A DNA stretch of 64,000 nt from Marinilabilia salmonicolor JCM 21150 (lineage in GTDB: Bacteria > Bacteroidota > Bacteroidia > Bacteroidales > Marinilabiliaceae). Made by a program: the position numbers and the translations under genes. The DNA lies in assembly GCF_000259075.1 (NCBI RefSeq), contig NZ_AJKI01000044.1, forward strand, positions 1-64,000. Reading direction: 5' to 3'. Positions 35,643-43,532 of this stretch are shown piece by piece (position 1 is the first letter of the stretch; each line of letters starts with the position of its first letter). A model generated the notes under the pieces. That model saw only the letters and a list, made by a program, of their open reading frames with translations, was not told where the DNA came from and ran no database searches.

Positions 35643-36854
35643 ATGAAGAACCGCACCGCAAATAAGGCACTTTGTGTTCTGAATTTTTCCGGAAGATTCG
35701 GAGGCGCCGAAAAGCGCTATGCCACTCTTTTCAACCGGCTGATGACCGATGGAGCGGACTATTATATGGTCATGAATACCCGTTTATACAGACTATTGGT
35801 CAGTAGTTCTGTCCTTCTTCCGCATGAGCGTATTGTTTTGTTTAATGACGGGGGCGATGGTGTTGCAGGCCCGGCAAAGAGCAAAAGAGATTTTACGGGG
35901 GGTGGAAGAGCGTCAATTGCGGGTAAAATGATTCGTTTTGGAGGTTCCTGTAAGTACTTTCTGAAGACTTTTCTTCTTTGGTTGCGCTTCTCGTTCTTTT
36001 TTATACGAAAAGTAAATGGGTTGAATATCAAGAAAATATATGCTGTATGGCAGGGAGGAATCTGGACGTGGATGTGGTGCAGGGGGTTTGGGATTGACCT
36101 TGTTTACAGCGTTAATGCATCGGATAAATTGATGCTTTACAATAGTGTCCTGAAATTCTTTGACAGTCAGTATTGGATTTTGCAACATGCTACTCATCTG
36201 GATTTTTTATCCCCGTCTTTGGTTCCTGAATACCAGAGAGCTATGGGTGTAAAATTAAAAGGTGAAAAGCTGGTTACGCCTTGTAGCTTTGTAGATTATT
36301 CCAACTATTATCCTGTAGAGCCTAAAAAGCCCTGGGTAGTATTTCTTGGGAGGTTAGAGCCTCTCAAAAATCCTGAACTTTTCCTTGAGGCGGTTGCTAT
36401 TTTGGCTGTTGAGTCAACCTTTCAGGAGGTTACTTTTTTTGTGATGGGAACAGGAAGCGAACAACAGAATTTGCAGCAGTTTGTAGTTGACCGGGGATTA
36501 CAGAATGTTGTGTTTTCAGGACTTCATCCGCATCCCTGGGAAATTTTGCAACAATCCTCGGTATTTGTTTCTCTTCAGAATAGTGAAAATTATCCCAGCC
36601 AGTCTCTCTTGGAAGCAATGGCCTGTGAAAACGGAGTGGTTGTTACCGATGTTGGTGATACGCGAATGCTTGTCACGGAGAAAGAAGGGATGCTGGTTGC
36701 TGTTGATTCTGGTGAGGTTGCCGATGCAATTCGTTTGTTAATGGAGAATGCGGAATTTTGCAAAACGTTGGGACGGGCTGCCAGAGAGAAAGTCACTTCG
36801 ATGCATACACTGGAGCGTTTTGTTGCCTGGTTTAATCAGGTGATGAGGTTTTAA
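35643..36854 (+). CDS. Glycosyltransferase family 4
   Basis: A 403-residue GT-B protein. N-terminal LNFSGRFGGAEKRYATLFNR is a GT4 opening. The C-terminal half has PWVVFLGRLEPLKNPELFLE and ENYPSQSLLEAMACENGVVV, with the E-x7-E donor-site glutamates. It starts with the ATG at 35643, 2 bp after the previous stop. It is the last gene of the second polysaccharide block. Confidence 0.9.
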   Translation: MKNRTANKALCVLNFSGRFGGAEKRYATLFNRLMTDGADYYMVMNTRLYRLLVSSSVLLPHERIVLFNDGGDGVAGPAKSKRDFTGGGRASIAGKMIRFGGSCKYFLKTFLLWLRFSFFFIRKVNGLNIKKIYAVWQGGIWTWMWCRGFGIDLVYSVNASDKLMLYNSVLKFFDSQYWILQHATHLDFLSPSLVPEYQRAMGVKLKGEKLVTPCSFVDYSNYYPVEPKKPWVVFLGRLEPLKNPELFLEAVAILAVESTFQEVTFFVMGTGSEQQNLQQFVVDRGLQNVVFSGLHPHPWEILQQSSVFVSLQNSENYPSQSLLEAMACENGVVVTDVGDTRMLVTEKEGMLVAVDSGEVADAIRLLMENAEFCKTLGRAAREKVTSMHTLERFVAWFNQVMRF

Positions 36855-36921
36855 TCGAATTATTTGGTATTGTTGAACTTCGTATGCATTTGTTCTCAGT
36901 AAGAGATTTTCAAATAAAAGA

Positions 36922-37167
36922 AATTACATAATGTTGTTTTGATAAAGTAATGTTGGATTTTTAAAAGTTCGAAGGTCTTTAAGCAATAGCCTGGGGCAAC
37001 GCCGCAGGGAAATTGTAATAAATACATACCCCCTTCTCATTATTGATCGCGTTGTGACAATAATGAGAAGGGGGAGGGGGATACCTCTAAAACCAGGGCG
37101 TTGCCCTGGGCTATTGCTCTCAGGCTTTCAGCCTGTTTAAACCTTATCTGTCTTATGTATAAGGTAG
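36922..37167. repeat. Family C nested palindromic repeat
   Basis: The outer arms GCAATAGCCTGGGGCAACGCC (36983-37003) and 37097-37117 are inverted with 19 of 21 bases matching. Inside is a perfect 17-bp inverted repeat, 37029-37045 with 37058-37074, starting CCCCCTTCTCATTATTG. Left and right flanks recur together at 61497-61567 without the middle, and the right part recurs at 122-184. It occupies the gap between the second polysaccharide block and the MATE gene. A transposase-independent or RAYT-like repeat is possible; no such transposase is in the window. Confidence 0.75.
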
Positions 37168-37280
37168 TAATTTCAAAAGCAAGGCTTTTTCAATTTAAGG
37201 CATTTTACAAAGTTTTAAACGAATGCATAAAAAATTAGTCGCATCTTTGCAGATTGTTTTTGGGATTACAAGGTAAGAGA

Positions 37281-38642
37281 ATGAACGATAAGAATCTTTT
37301 TGAACTGGAGAATAACCCTGTCGGATCATTGATGTGGCGCTACTTTTGGCCCGCATTCATTGGTGTGATGGCCAATTCGTTGTACAATATCATCGACCGC
37401 ATATTTATTGGCCAATTTGTGGGGCCGGAGGCGCTAAGTGGAGTTACTGCTGTTTTTCCCGTGATGGTAATTATGATGGCCTTTGGTATGCTGATTGGGG
37501 TGGGAGCAAGCGTCCGATTGTCCCTGAACCTTGGGCGGAAAAATCTTGAACGTGCCCGTAAGGTTGTTGGAAATACGGTTTTGCTGATAATTATAGTTTC
37601 TCTTTTGGTGACGGTTATCGGCTTTGCAATCAAGGATCCCATGTTGCGATTGTTTGGGGCGACGGATGCTACCGTTGAATATGCCAACGATTATCTCAAC
37701 TATATTTTGTGGGGGGTGGTGCTGCATGAGTTTGGTTTCTCAATGAATTCGCTGATCCGGGCAGAGGGAAATGCGCGCATTGCCATGATCAGTATGCTAA
37801 TCAGTGCCGGGATCAACATACCGCTGGATGCCTTCTTTATTATATATCTGGACATGGGGGTTCAGGGAGCCGCGCTGGCTACCATAATTTCAATGGCCTG
37901 CTTATCCCTTTGGGTTTTGGTTCATTTCAAAAGCAAGCGTTGCGTTGTTCAGCTGAAGAAAAAATACATTGGCATTGATCCTGCCATTTTGGGGTCTATT
38001 ATTACCGTTGGGTTAGCTCCTTTTGCCATGCAAATTGCCAATAGTGTAGTCCAGGCTTTGCTTAATCTCAGTCTCATAAAGTACGGAAGTGATCTGGCGG
38101 TGGGAGCGATGGGGATTATAATGAGTGTTGTGGTGCTGATAACGATGAGTATAGTGGCTTTAAATATGGCAGGTCAGCCCATCATTGGTTACAATTACGG
38201 CGCTCGTAATTTCAGCAGGGTACGCCAGACATTGAAAACAAGTATTGTTTTTGCTACAGCCATCTCGGTGGTATCCTGGGTTTTTATTCAATCGTTCCCG
38301 CGGGCCATTATTTCACTGTTTGTGGCCGATAGTCCTGAGATAATGCGTTATGGAGTTGGAGGACTTCGTTATTTTCTGATTGCTCTGCCCATCATTGGAT
38401 ATCAGATTGTGGTTGGAAATTATTTTCAATCAGTGGGAAAGGCGGGCAAGGCCATTTTTGTAACCCTGCTTCGCCAGGTTTTGGTGTTGATACCCCTGTT
38501 AATTGTGTTGCCCCGTTCATTTGGCCTTTTGGGAGTCTGGATTGCTGCCCCTATTGCAGATACGGTCTCCGGGGTATTTAGTGCCCTCTTTTTGATTTAT
38601 GAATGGCGGCGGTTGAAGCGTCAGGAGGGGGTCATCCACTGA
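37281..38642 (+). CDS. MATE family efflux transporter
   Basis: A 453-residue membrane protein with about 12 helices, opening NNPVGSLMWRYFWPAFIG and ANSLYNIIDRIFIG, typical of the NorM/DinF-related MATE family. MATE proteins export drugs or metabolites using Na+ or H+. A repeat of the same segment type (QIANSVVQALLNLSL) marks the second half. The ATG at 37281 follows AAGGTAAGAGA, a plausible ribosome site; an upstream in-frame TTG is less likely. It converges on the GNAT gene. Confidence 0.93.
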   Translation: MNDKNLFELENNPVGSLMWRYFWPAFIGVMANSLYNIIDRIFIGQFVGPEALSGVTAVFPVMVIMMAFGMLIGVGASVRLSLNLGRKNLERARKVVGNTVLLIIIVSLLVTVIGFAIKDPMLRLFGATDATVEYANDYLNYILWGVVLHEFGFSMNSLIRAEGNARIAMISMLISAGINIPLDAFFIIYLDMGVQGAALATIISMACLSLWVLVHFKSKRCVVQLKKKYIGIDPAILGSIITVGLAPFAMQIANSVVQALLNLSLIKYGSDLAVGAMGIIMSVVVLITMSIVALNMAGQPIIGYNYGARNFSRVRQTLKTSIVFATAISVVSWVFIQSFPRAIISLFVADSPEIMRYGVGGLRYFLIALPIIGYQIVVGNYFQSVGKAGKAIFVTLLRQVLVLIPLLIVLPRSFGLLGVWIAAPIADTVSGVFSALFLIYEWRRLKRQEGVIH

Positions 38643-38672
38643 TTCCTTGCACTTAGTATTTGGCAATTATTC

Positions 38673-38960
38673 CTAATCCTGTTCAAACAATATTTCTTTC
38701 CACTCAGGGTGTTTTTGGATGTAGGAAACAACAAAAGAACATTCAGGTATGATGCGAATCTGATTTTCCTGACAGTAGGTCAATACCTGTTTTACCAGAC
38801 CGGATCCAACACCTTTCCCTTTCAACGGATCCGGCACTAAAGTATGGGTGAGTGACCATACCGATGGTTCGTAGGGATCGAAATAAAGGGTTGCCAGGTG
38901 TCCGTCGGCTTTAAGTTCAAAGCGCTTTTTCTCTTTGTTGAGATGTACTTTCTGTTCCAT
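38673..38960 (-). CDS. Small GNAT-type acetyltransferase (PF14542-like)
   Basis: A 95-residue single-domain protein. PLKGKGVGSGLVKQVL is the acetyl-CoA loop, and RIIPECSFVVSYIQKHPEW matches the conserved end of the small GCN5-related family with yeast-like members. Substrate is unknown. It lies 123 bp downstream of aminopeptidase P on the same strand. Confidence 0.88.
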   Translation of the reverse strand: MEQKVHLNKEKKRFELKADGHLATLYFDPYEPSVWSLTHTLVPDPLKGKGVGSGLVKQVLTYCQENQIRIIPECSFVVSYIQKHPEWKEILFEQD

Positions 38961-39083
38961 AACTCCGTAATCTTATTCAGAAGAATTGTTTCTCCTGATA
39001 GTGGTGATAAGAACTATCTTTTTTCGTTGATTATTATATTATTGGGATGTCTTCTCTACTGGTTATTGACTAAAAACTACTAA

Positions 39084-40484
39084 CTATTTTACCAGTCCTT
39101 TTCCTGCAATCTCCTCTACCTCTTCAATGGTGATGGGAATGCGTTTTCCAAGTATCCTGCATCCATCTTCGGTGACCAATATATCATCTTCGAGGCGGAT
39201 TCCGCCAAACCCTTTAAATTCTTCAATCTTATCGTAATTAAGAAACTGGGAAAATTTATTTTCGGCTTTCCAGCTGTCAATCAGTGCCGGAATGAAATAG
39301 ATCCCCGGCTCGTTGGTAATGGTGAAGCCTGGTTGCAGGCGACGTCCCAGTCTTAGAGCGGCCAACCCAAACTGTGTGGATCGTTCGATATCATCATCGT
39401 ATCCAACCAGTGTGTCGTCGTAATCTTCCATGTCATGAACATCCAGACCGATCATGTGTCCCAGACCGTGGGGCATAAATAAGGCATGAGCTCCGGCATT
39501 TACTGCTTCGTCGATGTCTCCTTTCATCAGTCCAAGTTCTTTAAGCCCTGCGGTGATGACCTTGCAGGCCAGGAGATGAACATCGCGGTATGGAACACCC
39601 GGGCGGGTGGCTTCGCGCGCTTTATTATTGGCATCCAGCACAATTTGGTAAACTTTGCGCTGAGTTTCACTGAATTTTCCTGATACGGGAGTCGTGCGGG
39701 TATGATCGGTGGCATAATGAAGAGGCGATTCACTTCCGGCATCTGTCAGAAGGAGGTCTCCTTCTTTTAAGGTGTTGCCGTGGTAATGGTTGTGCAATGT
39801 TTCTCCCCTGACGGAGCATATTACCGGAAAAGATACCATTCCTCCTCCTGACATGGATACCCCTTCAATGGCACCGGTTATTTCCTGTTCGGTGATTCCG
39901 GGGTGAACCATACGCATCGCGGTGGTATGCATTTCCCGGGCGGTGGACATGTGACGTTCCATTTCTTCAATCTCGCAGGGCTCTTTGATGCTTCGCAGAT
40001 CGATACAGGCTTTTGTCAGTTCCAACGATGCGTTTTTCTCCACTTCCCGGTGGTGAATGCTCAGAAGATCGGCCAAAAGCATGATGTTTTCTCCACGATA
40101 GGGAGGCGTGAAATGAATGGGCCGGTTTTTTGCAGTAGCCTCTTTGATATAGCCATAAAGGTCAGAAAAAGATCGTGTTTTACCAATTCCTGCTTTTTCG
40201 GCTTTTTCTTTTAGAAATGTTTGTGGCCCCATCCAGATAATATCATCAATGGTATAATCATCTCCAAACAGAATCTCTTCGTTGTTGTCGATGTCGATAA
40301 CTCCTGCCAATCCTTGCAAATCAATGCCAAAAAAGTAAAGAAAGGTGCTGTCCTGTCTGAAGTGATAAGTATTCGATTTGTAATTCATCGGGGCATCGTT
40401 GTTGCCGGTGATGAGTACAATGCCGTTGTTGATTTTGTTTTTTAATTGGTCACGTCGGTTGATGTACGTTTCTTTTGAAAACAT
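39084..40484 (-). CDS. pepP: Xaa-Pro aminopeptidase (M24B)
   Basis: A 466-residue metallopeptidase with an N-terminal creatinase-like domain and a pita-bread catalytic domain. Metal ligands can be read in LLTDAGSE, YATDHTRTT, MPHGLGHMIGLDVHD, ITNEPGIYF and GIRLEDDILV. It removes an N-terminal residue preceding proline, normally with Mn2+, in the cytoplasm. There is no signal peptide. A family B repeat lies upstream (40683-40849). Gene symbol is by family similarity. Confidence 0.93.
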   Translation of the reverse strand: MFSKETYINRRDQLKNKINNGIVLITGNNDAPMNYKSNTYHFRQDSTFLYFFGIDLQGLAGVIDIDNNEEILFGDDYTIDDIIWMGPQTFLKEKAEKAGIGKTRSFSDLYGYIKEATAKNRPIHFTPPYRGENIMLLADLLSIHHREVEKNASLELTKACIDLRSIKEPCEIEEMERHMSTAREMHTTAMRMVHPGITEQEITGAIEGVSMSGGGMVSFPVICSVRGETLHNHYHGNTLKEGDLLLTDAGSESPLHYATDHTRTTPVSGKFSETQRKVYQIVLDANNKAREATRPGVPYRDVHLLACKVITAGLKELGLMKGDIDEAVNAGAHALFMPHGLGHMIGLDVHDMEDYDDTLVGYDDDIERSTQFGLAALRLGRRLQPGFTITNEPGIYFIPALIDSWKAENKFSQFLNYDKIEEFKGFGGIRLEDDILVTEDGCRILGKRIPITIEEVEEIAGKGLVK

Positions 40485-40682
40485 GGTGTAATATTTTTTT
40501 GTGAATAAATTAGTTCTCCCATAACAGGGTTTTTCCTTTTAAAGGAATTTATTAGGTTTAACGTTATAGTTGGGTGTGAATTGCAAAAATGTTATTTTTA
40601 ATCATGGTGTGCATTAAAACAATTAATCGAGTGCAAGGGTGTTAATGGTTTTGTGTTTAAGGTAGCTAAGGCAATGACTGCT

Positions 40683-40849
40683 TAGTGCCCGTCTATAAAG
40701 TCAGGAAATTTTCTGGCTTGAGTTGTGTCTGTTCAGAAAGTGCCAGTTACAAGGCTTGCGAAGTCCGAAAATACGGAGTTTACTTTTCGTAAATGAGTAA
40801 TTTTCGGACAAGCGTAACGCAGTAAATGGTACTTTATGGACAGACACTA
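40683..40849. repeat. Family B element, core type II, copy 3
   Basis: The core unit 40688-40844 is 157 bp, the same length as copy 1. Outer inverted ends (TAGTGCCCGTCTATAAAG and CTTTATGGACAGACACTA) extend it to 40683-40849. The central stem GTCCGAAAAT (40763-40772) with ATTTTCGGAC (40800-40809) differs from copy 1 at several paired positions but remains fully complementary. The DUF2157 stop codon (CTA, 40847-40849) lies inside its right end. The remaining gap 40485-40682 holds nothing recognised. Confidence 0.85.
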
Positions 40850-41863
40850 CTTAATTATTTCTGCTCTTCGGCCCAACAACCAGAATGAGCCTCCCAGCAA
40901 GGCAAAAAAGAGAGCCGGATGCAGAGGTTCCCATAAGAACAGGAAGACCTGGGTGTAAGCATCTGCTATTAAGGCTAAACCTCCCATCCACATCCACTCT
41001 TTGTTGCTGAGCTTTTTCCCGGCAAACCAAACGGTCACTCCAAGTGCTCCCATCAGTAGTCCCCAGGGAAGTAACGACAGAGATGATGCTTCTTCCCATG
41101 AGTCGAGGGTGTTGTGGTTTCCAAACAAGGCAACTCCCCATAAGGCCAGCCAAAGAAAGAGCCATCCTGTACGCTCGGTAAGCCTGGCAAATTCAACCTG
41201 TTTTCGGGTTCTTTTTAGCCACATTCCGGTAAACAGGGGTATCAATGAGAAAAACAGATATCGTAACGCAAGGTTCATTCCCAGCCATCCGGTTTCGCTG
41301 TTTTTATCGGGCGAGCTTTCAATGCCCAGCCAAAGCATCAAGGCTGCCCAGCCTATCCCGGAAAACAGTATGACTTTGAAAAACCATGACAGGAGAAAGG
41401 CATGAACGGCAAAGATGACAATCAGAAATGTCTCTCCAAAACCGGACAGTCCGGATATTTTTCCGAAATAGTTGAGTGCTCCGCCAAAGGCAATGCTTCC
41501 CAACACCAGCAGTGCCTGCATAGAAATGTGTTGTTTCTTGCGGTGCGACGGCATTTTTCGGGCACCAAATACAAATCCTGCCGATAAAATTAGTAGTAAA
41601 ATAAGAATGGCCAGGTCTGACAGACTGAACAGGCGCTCAAACAATTCCAGAATCCACTCATCAGCTACCAAGGTAAGAAAAGCGGTTACCACACTAATGA
41701 TGGCCAGAATCATCAGGTACTCGGCAACCTTTTTCCAGTTGATGGTTTTTATTTCCAAACTTTCTTTCAGCTGATTGCTTTTTTCTTCAGTGAGGAGATG
41801 CTCCTCTTCCCACCAGTCAATCAGCTTTAGCGTGGTCTCTTTCTGTTTGCGGTTCAGCTTCAT
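40847..41863 (-). CDS. DUF2157 membrane protein
   Basis: A 338-residue protein with a soluble N-terminal helix region (LIDWWEEEHLLTEEKSNQLK) followed by about 9-10 membrane helices, the layout of DUF2157 (PF09925). The function of the family is unknown. The stop codon lies in the end of a family B repeat, so the original C-terminus may have been altered slightly. It follows the histidine kinase gene by 80 bp on the same strand. Confidence 0.82.
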   Translation of the reverse strand: MKLNRKQKETTLKLIDWWEEEHLLTEEKSNQLKESLEIKTINWKKVAEYLMILAIISVVTAFLTLVADEWILELFERLFSLSDLAILILLLILSAGFVFGARKMPSHRKKQHISMQALLVLGSIAFGGALNYFGKISGLSGFGETFLIVIFAVHAFLLSWFFKVILFSGIGWAALMLWLGIESSPDKNSETGWLGMNLALRYLFFSLIPLFTGMWLKRTRKQVEFARLTERTGWLFLWLALWGVALFGNHNTLDSWEEASSLSLLPWGLLMGALGVTVWFAGKKLSNKEWMWMGGLALIADAYTQVFLFLWEPLHPALFFALLGGSFWLLGRRAEIIK

Positions 41864-41943
41864 GGTATTCTTTATATGAGAATGCTCCGGATTTGGAATT
41901 CCGGGAGTGTGCTCAAAGTTGAACCTTAAATGTAATCAAATAA

Positions 41944-43461
41944 TCATAAATGAGGCAGTGTAAAGTAGAAACTTGTGCCTTCTCCCGGATCGGATTCCAG
42001 CCAGATTTTACCTTTAAGTATTTTGATGAATCCCATACAAATGGAGAGGCCCAGGCCTGCTCCTTCATGTTTGAAAAGCTTGGGGTCGTCGGAACGATAA
42101 AAGCGTTCAAATACTCTGTCCTGTTGCTCTTTGGAAATCCCGGGTCCGGTATCTTTTACAAAAAACAGAAGGTCTTTTTCCCTTTTTTCAAAACCAAATT
42201 TAATAATTCCCTTCTCGGTGTATTTAATTGCATTGTTGATGAGATTGGTAAGTATCTGATCGAGTTTTGTGTAGTCTGAGGTAATGGTTGTTTCTTTTTC
42301 CGGGATTTTTAATAAAAGTTCAAGTTGCTTTTCTTTGGCTTGTTTCGAGAATAGTGCGTGAAGGTTTTTTAATAATGTATTAACAGGCACAGCTGATGAA
42401 TCTATTGTTACCGATCCGGTTTCTATGCGGGACAACTCTAATACATTGTTAAGAATTGAGAGTAATTTTTCTCCGCCTGACTGGATAATACCAATGTATT
42501 CTGCTCTTTCTGTGTCTTTCAGTCCCGGATGTTTTATTAATTCGGAAAAACCCAGGATGGCGTTCAATGGGGTGCGAATCTCATGTGATATGTTTTGCAG
42601 AAATGCGGTTTTCAGGCGGTCGTTTTCCTTCAGTTTTTGTTCCAGTTTTTTTTGTTCTGTGATATCGGTAATGAAGCCTTCCAAAATTGCCTCTGAGAAG
42701 GGGCTGTTATCGGCAATACTTCCCTGCTCCCAGACCCACTTCTCAGTTCTGTTTTTAGTGATCATTCTGTATTCCAGGAGGTAAGGCTTTCTTTTTTTTA
42801 TAGCTTCCTGAATTGTATTCCAAACTTTTTCCCGATCTCCGGGGTAAATAAGATCACCATACCGAATATTTCCATCAATAAAATCTGATTTGTCATATCC
42901 GGTAATTTTTTTAGTTCCGTCACTGACAAATTCCATTGGCCAGGTGTTGAAGTTTCGGCAACGAAAAGCCATTCCCGGGAGGTTGTTTAGTAAGTTGGAG
43001 AAGTAATTCCGACTTTCCTGAAGTTCCTTTCTGTGGGCTTCTTCTTTCTCACGTAGTGTTTGTTCTGCTTCTTTTCTTTTGGTAATATCCCGGGCAAAAG
43101 AAAACGAGATTGTTCTGCCGTCAAATTGCATATAAGTAATGGTTACTTCTACCGGCATCAGACTTCCGTCTTTCCTTTTATGGAGAGTTTCAATTGTTCC
43201 GGTTCCTGCTTTACGGATATTATCTCTGTGTGAATGCCATTTTCCGTTGTAAGGTTCTGAGAAATTCGGATCAAGCTCGAAAATAGTCATGCTTTCCAGC
43301 TCTTCTTTGGAATAGCCCAAGTCATTGCATGCTTGTTGATTTACCGATATTATATGTCCATCAGTATCGGATATCTGATAAATGCCGATTCCTGCATGGT
43401 CAATGCAAAACCGGTCAAGTTTGTGTTGCTGTATTAGGTTTGTTTTTTTAGGATTATTCAT
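41944..43461 (-). CDS. PAS-PAS hybrid-free sensor histidine kinase
   Basis: A 505-residue soluble kinase: PAS 1 at about 15-130, PAS 2 at about 150-270, a coiled coil, a HisKA domain with the phospho-acceptor His293 (NISHEIRTPLN) and a HATPase domain (NLINNAIKY, DTGPGISKE, GAGLGLSICMGF). No membrane segment or receiver domain is present, so it probably senses an internal signal. No response regulator gene is adjacent. It follows treY/malQ by 71 bp on the same strand, so it could be co-transcribed with the trehalose genes, but a functional link is not shown. Confidence 0.93.
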   Translation of the reverse strand: MNNPKKTNLIQQHKLDRFCIDHAGIGIYQISDTDGHIISVNQQACNDLGYSKEELESMTIFELDPNFSEPYNGKWHSHRDNIRKAGTGTIETLHKRKDGSLMPVEVTITYMQFDGRTISFSFARDITKRKEAEQTLREKEEAHRKELQESRNYFSNLLNNLPGMAFRCRNFNTWPMEFVSDGTKKITGYDKSDFIDGNIRYGDLIYPGDREKVWNTIQEAIKKRKPYLLEYRMITKNRTEKWVWEQGSIADNSPFSEAILEGFITDITEQKKLEQKLKENDRLKTAFLQNISHEIRTPLNAILGFSELIKHPGLKDTERAEYIGIIQSGGEKLLSILNNVLELSRIETGSVTIDSSAVPVNTLLKNLHALFSKQAKEKQLELLLKIPEKETTITSDYTKLDQILTNLINNAIKYTEKGIIKFGFEKREKDLLFFVKDTGPGISKEQQDRVFERFYRSDDPKLFKHEGAGLGLSICMGFIKILKGKIWLESDPGEGTSFYFTLPHL

Positions 43462-43532
43462 GCAATGAAGTTGCTAAATAAAAAAATAATTTCCCACTTT
43501 AGTGACAGGATGATGCTTCAAAAAGCTTCACT

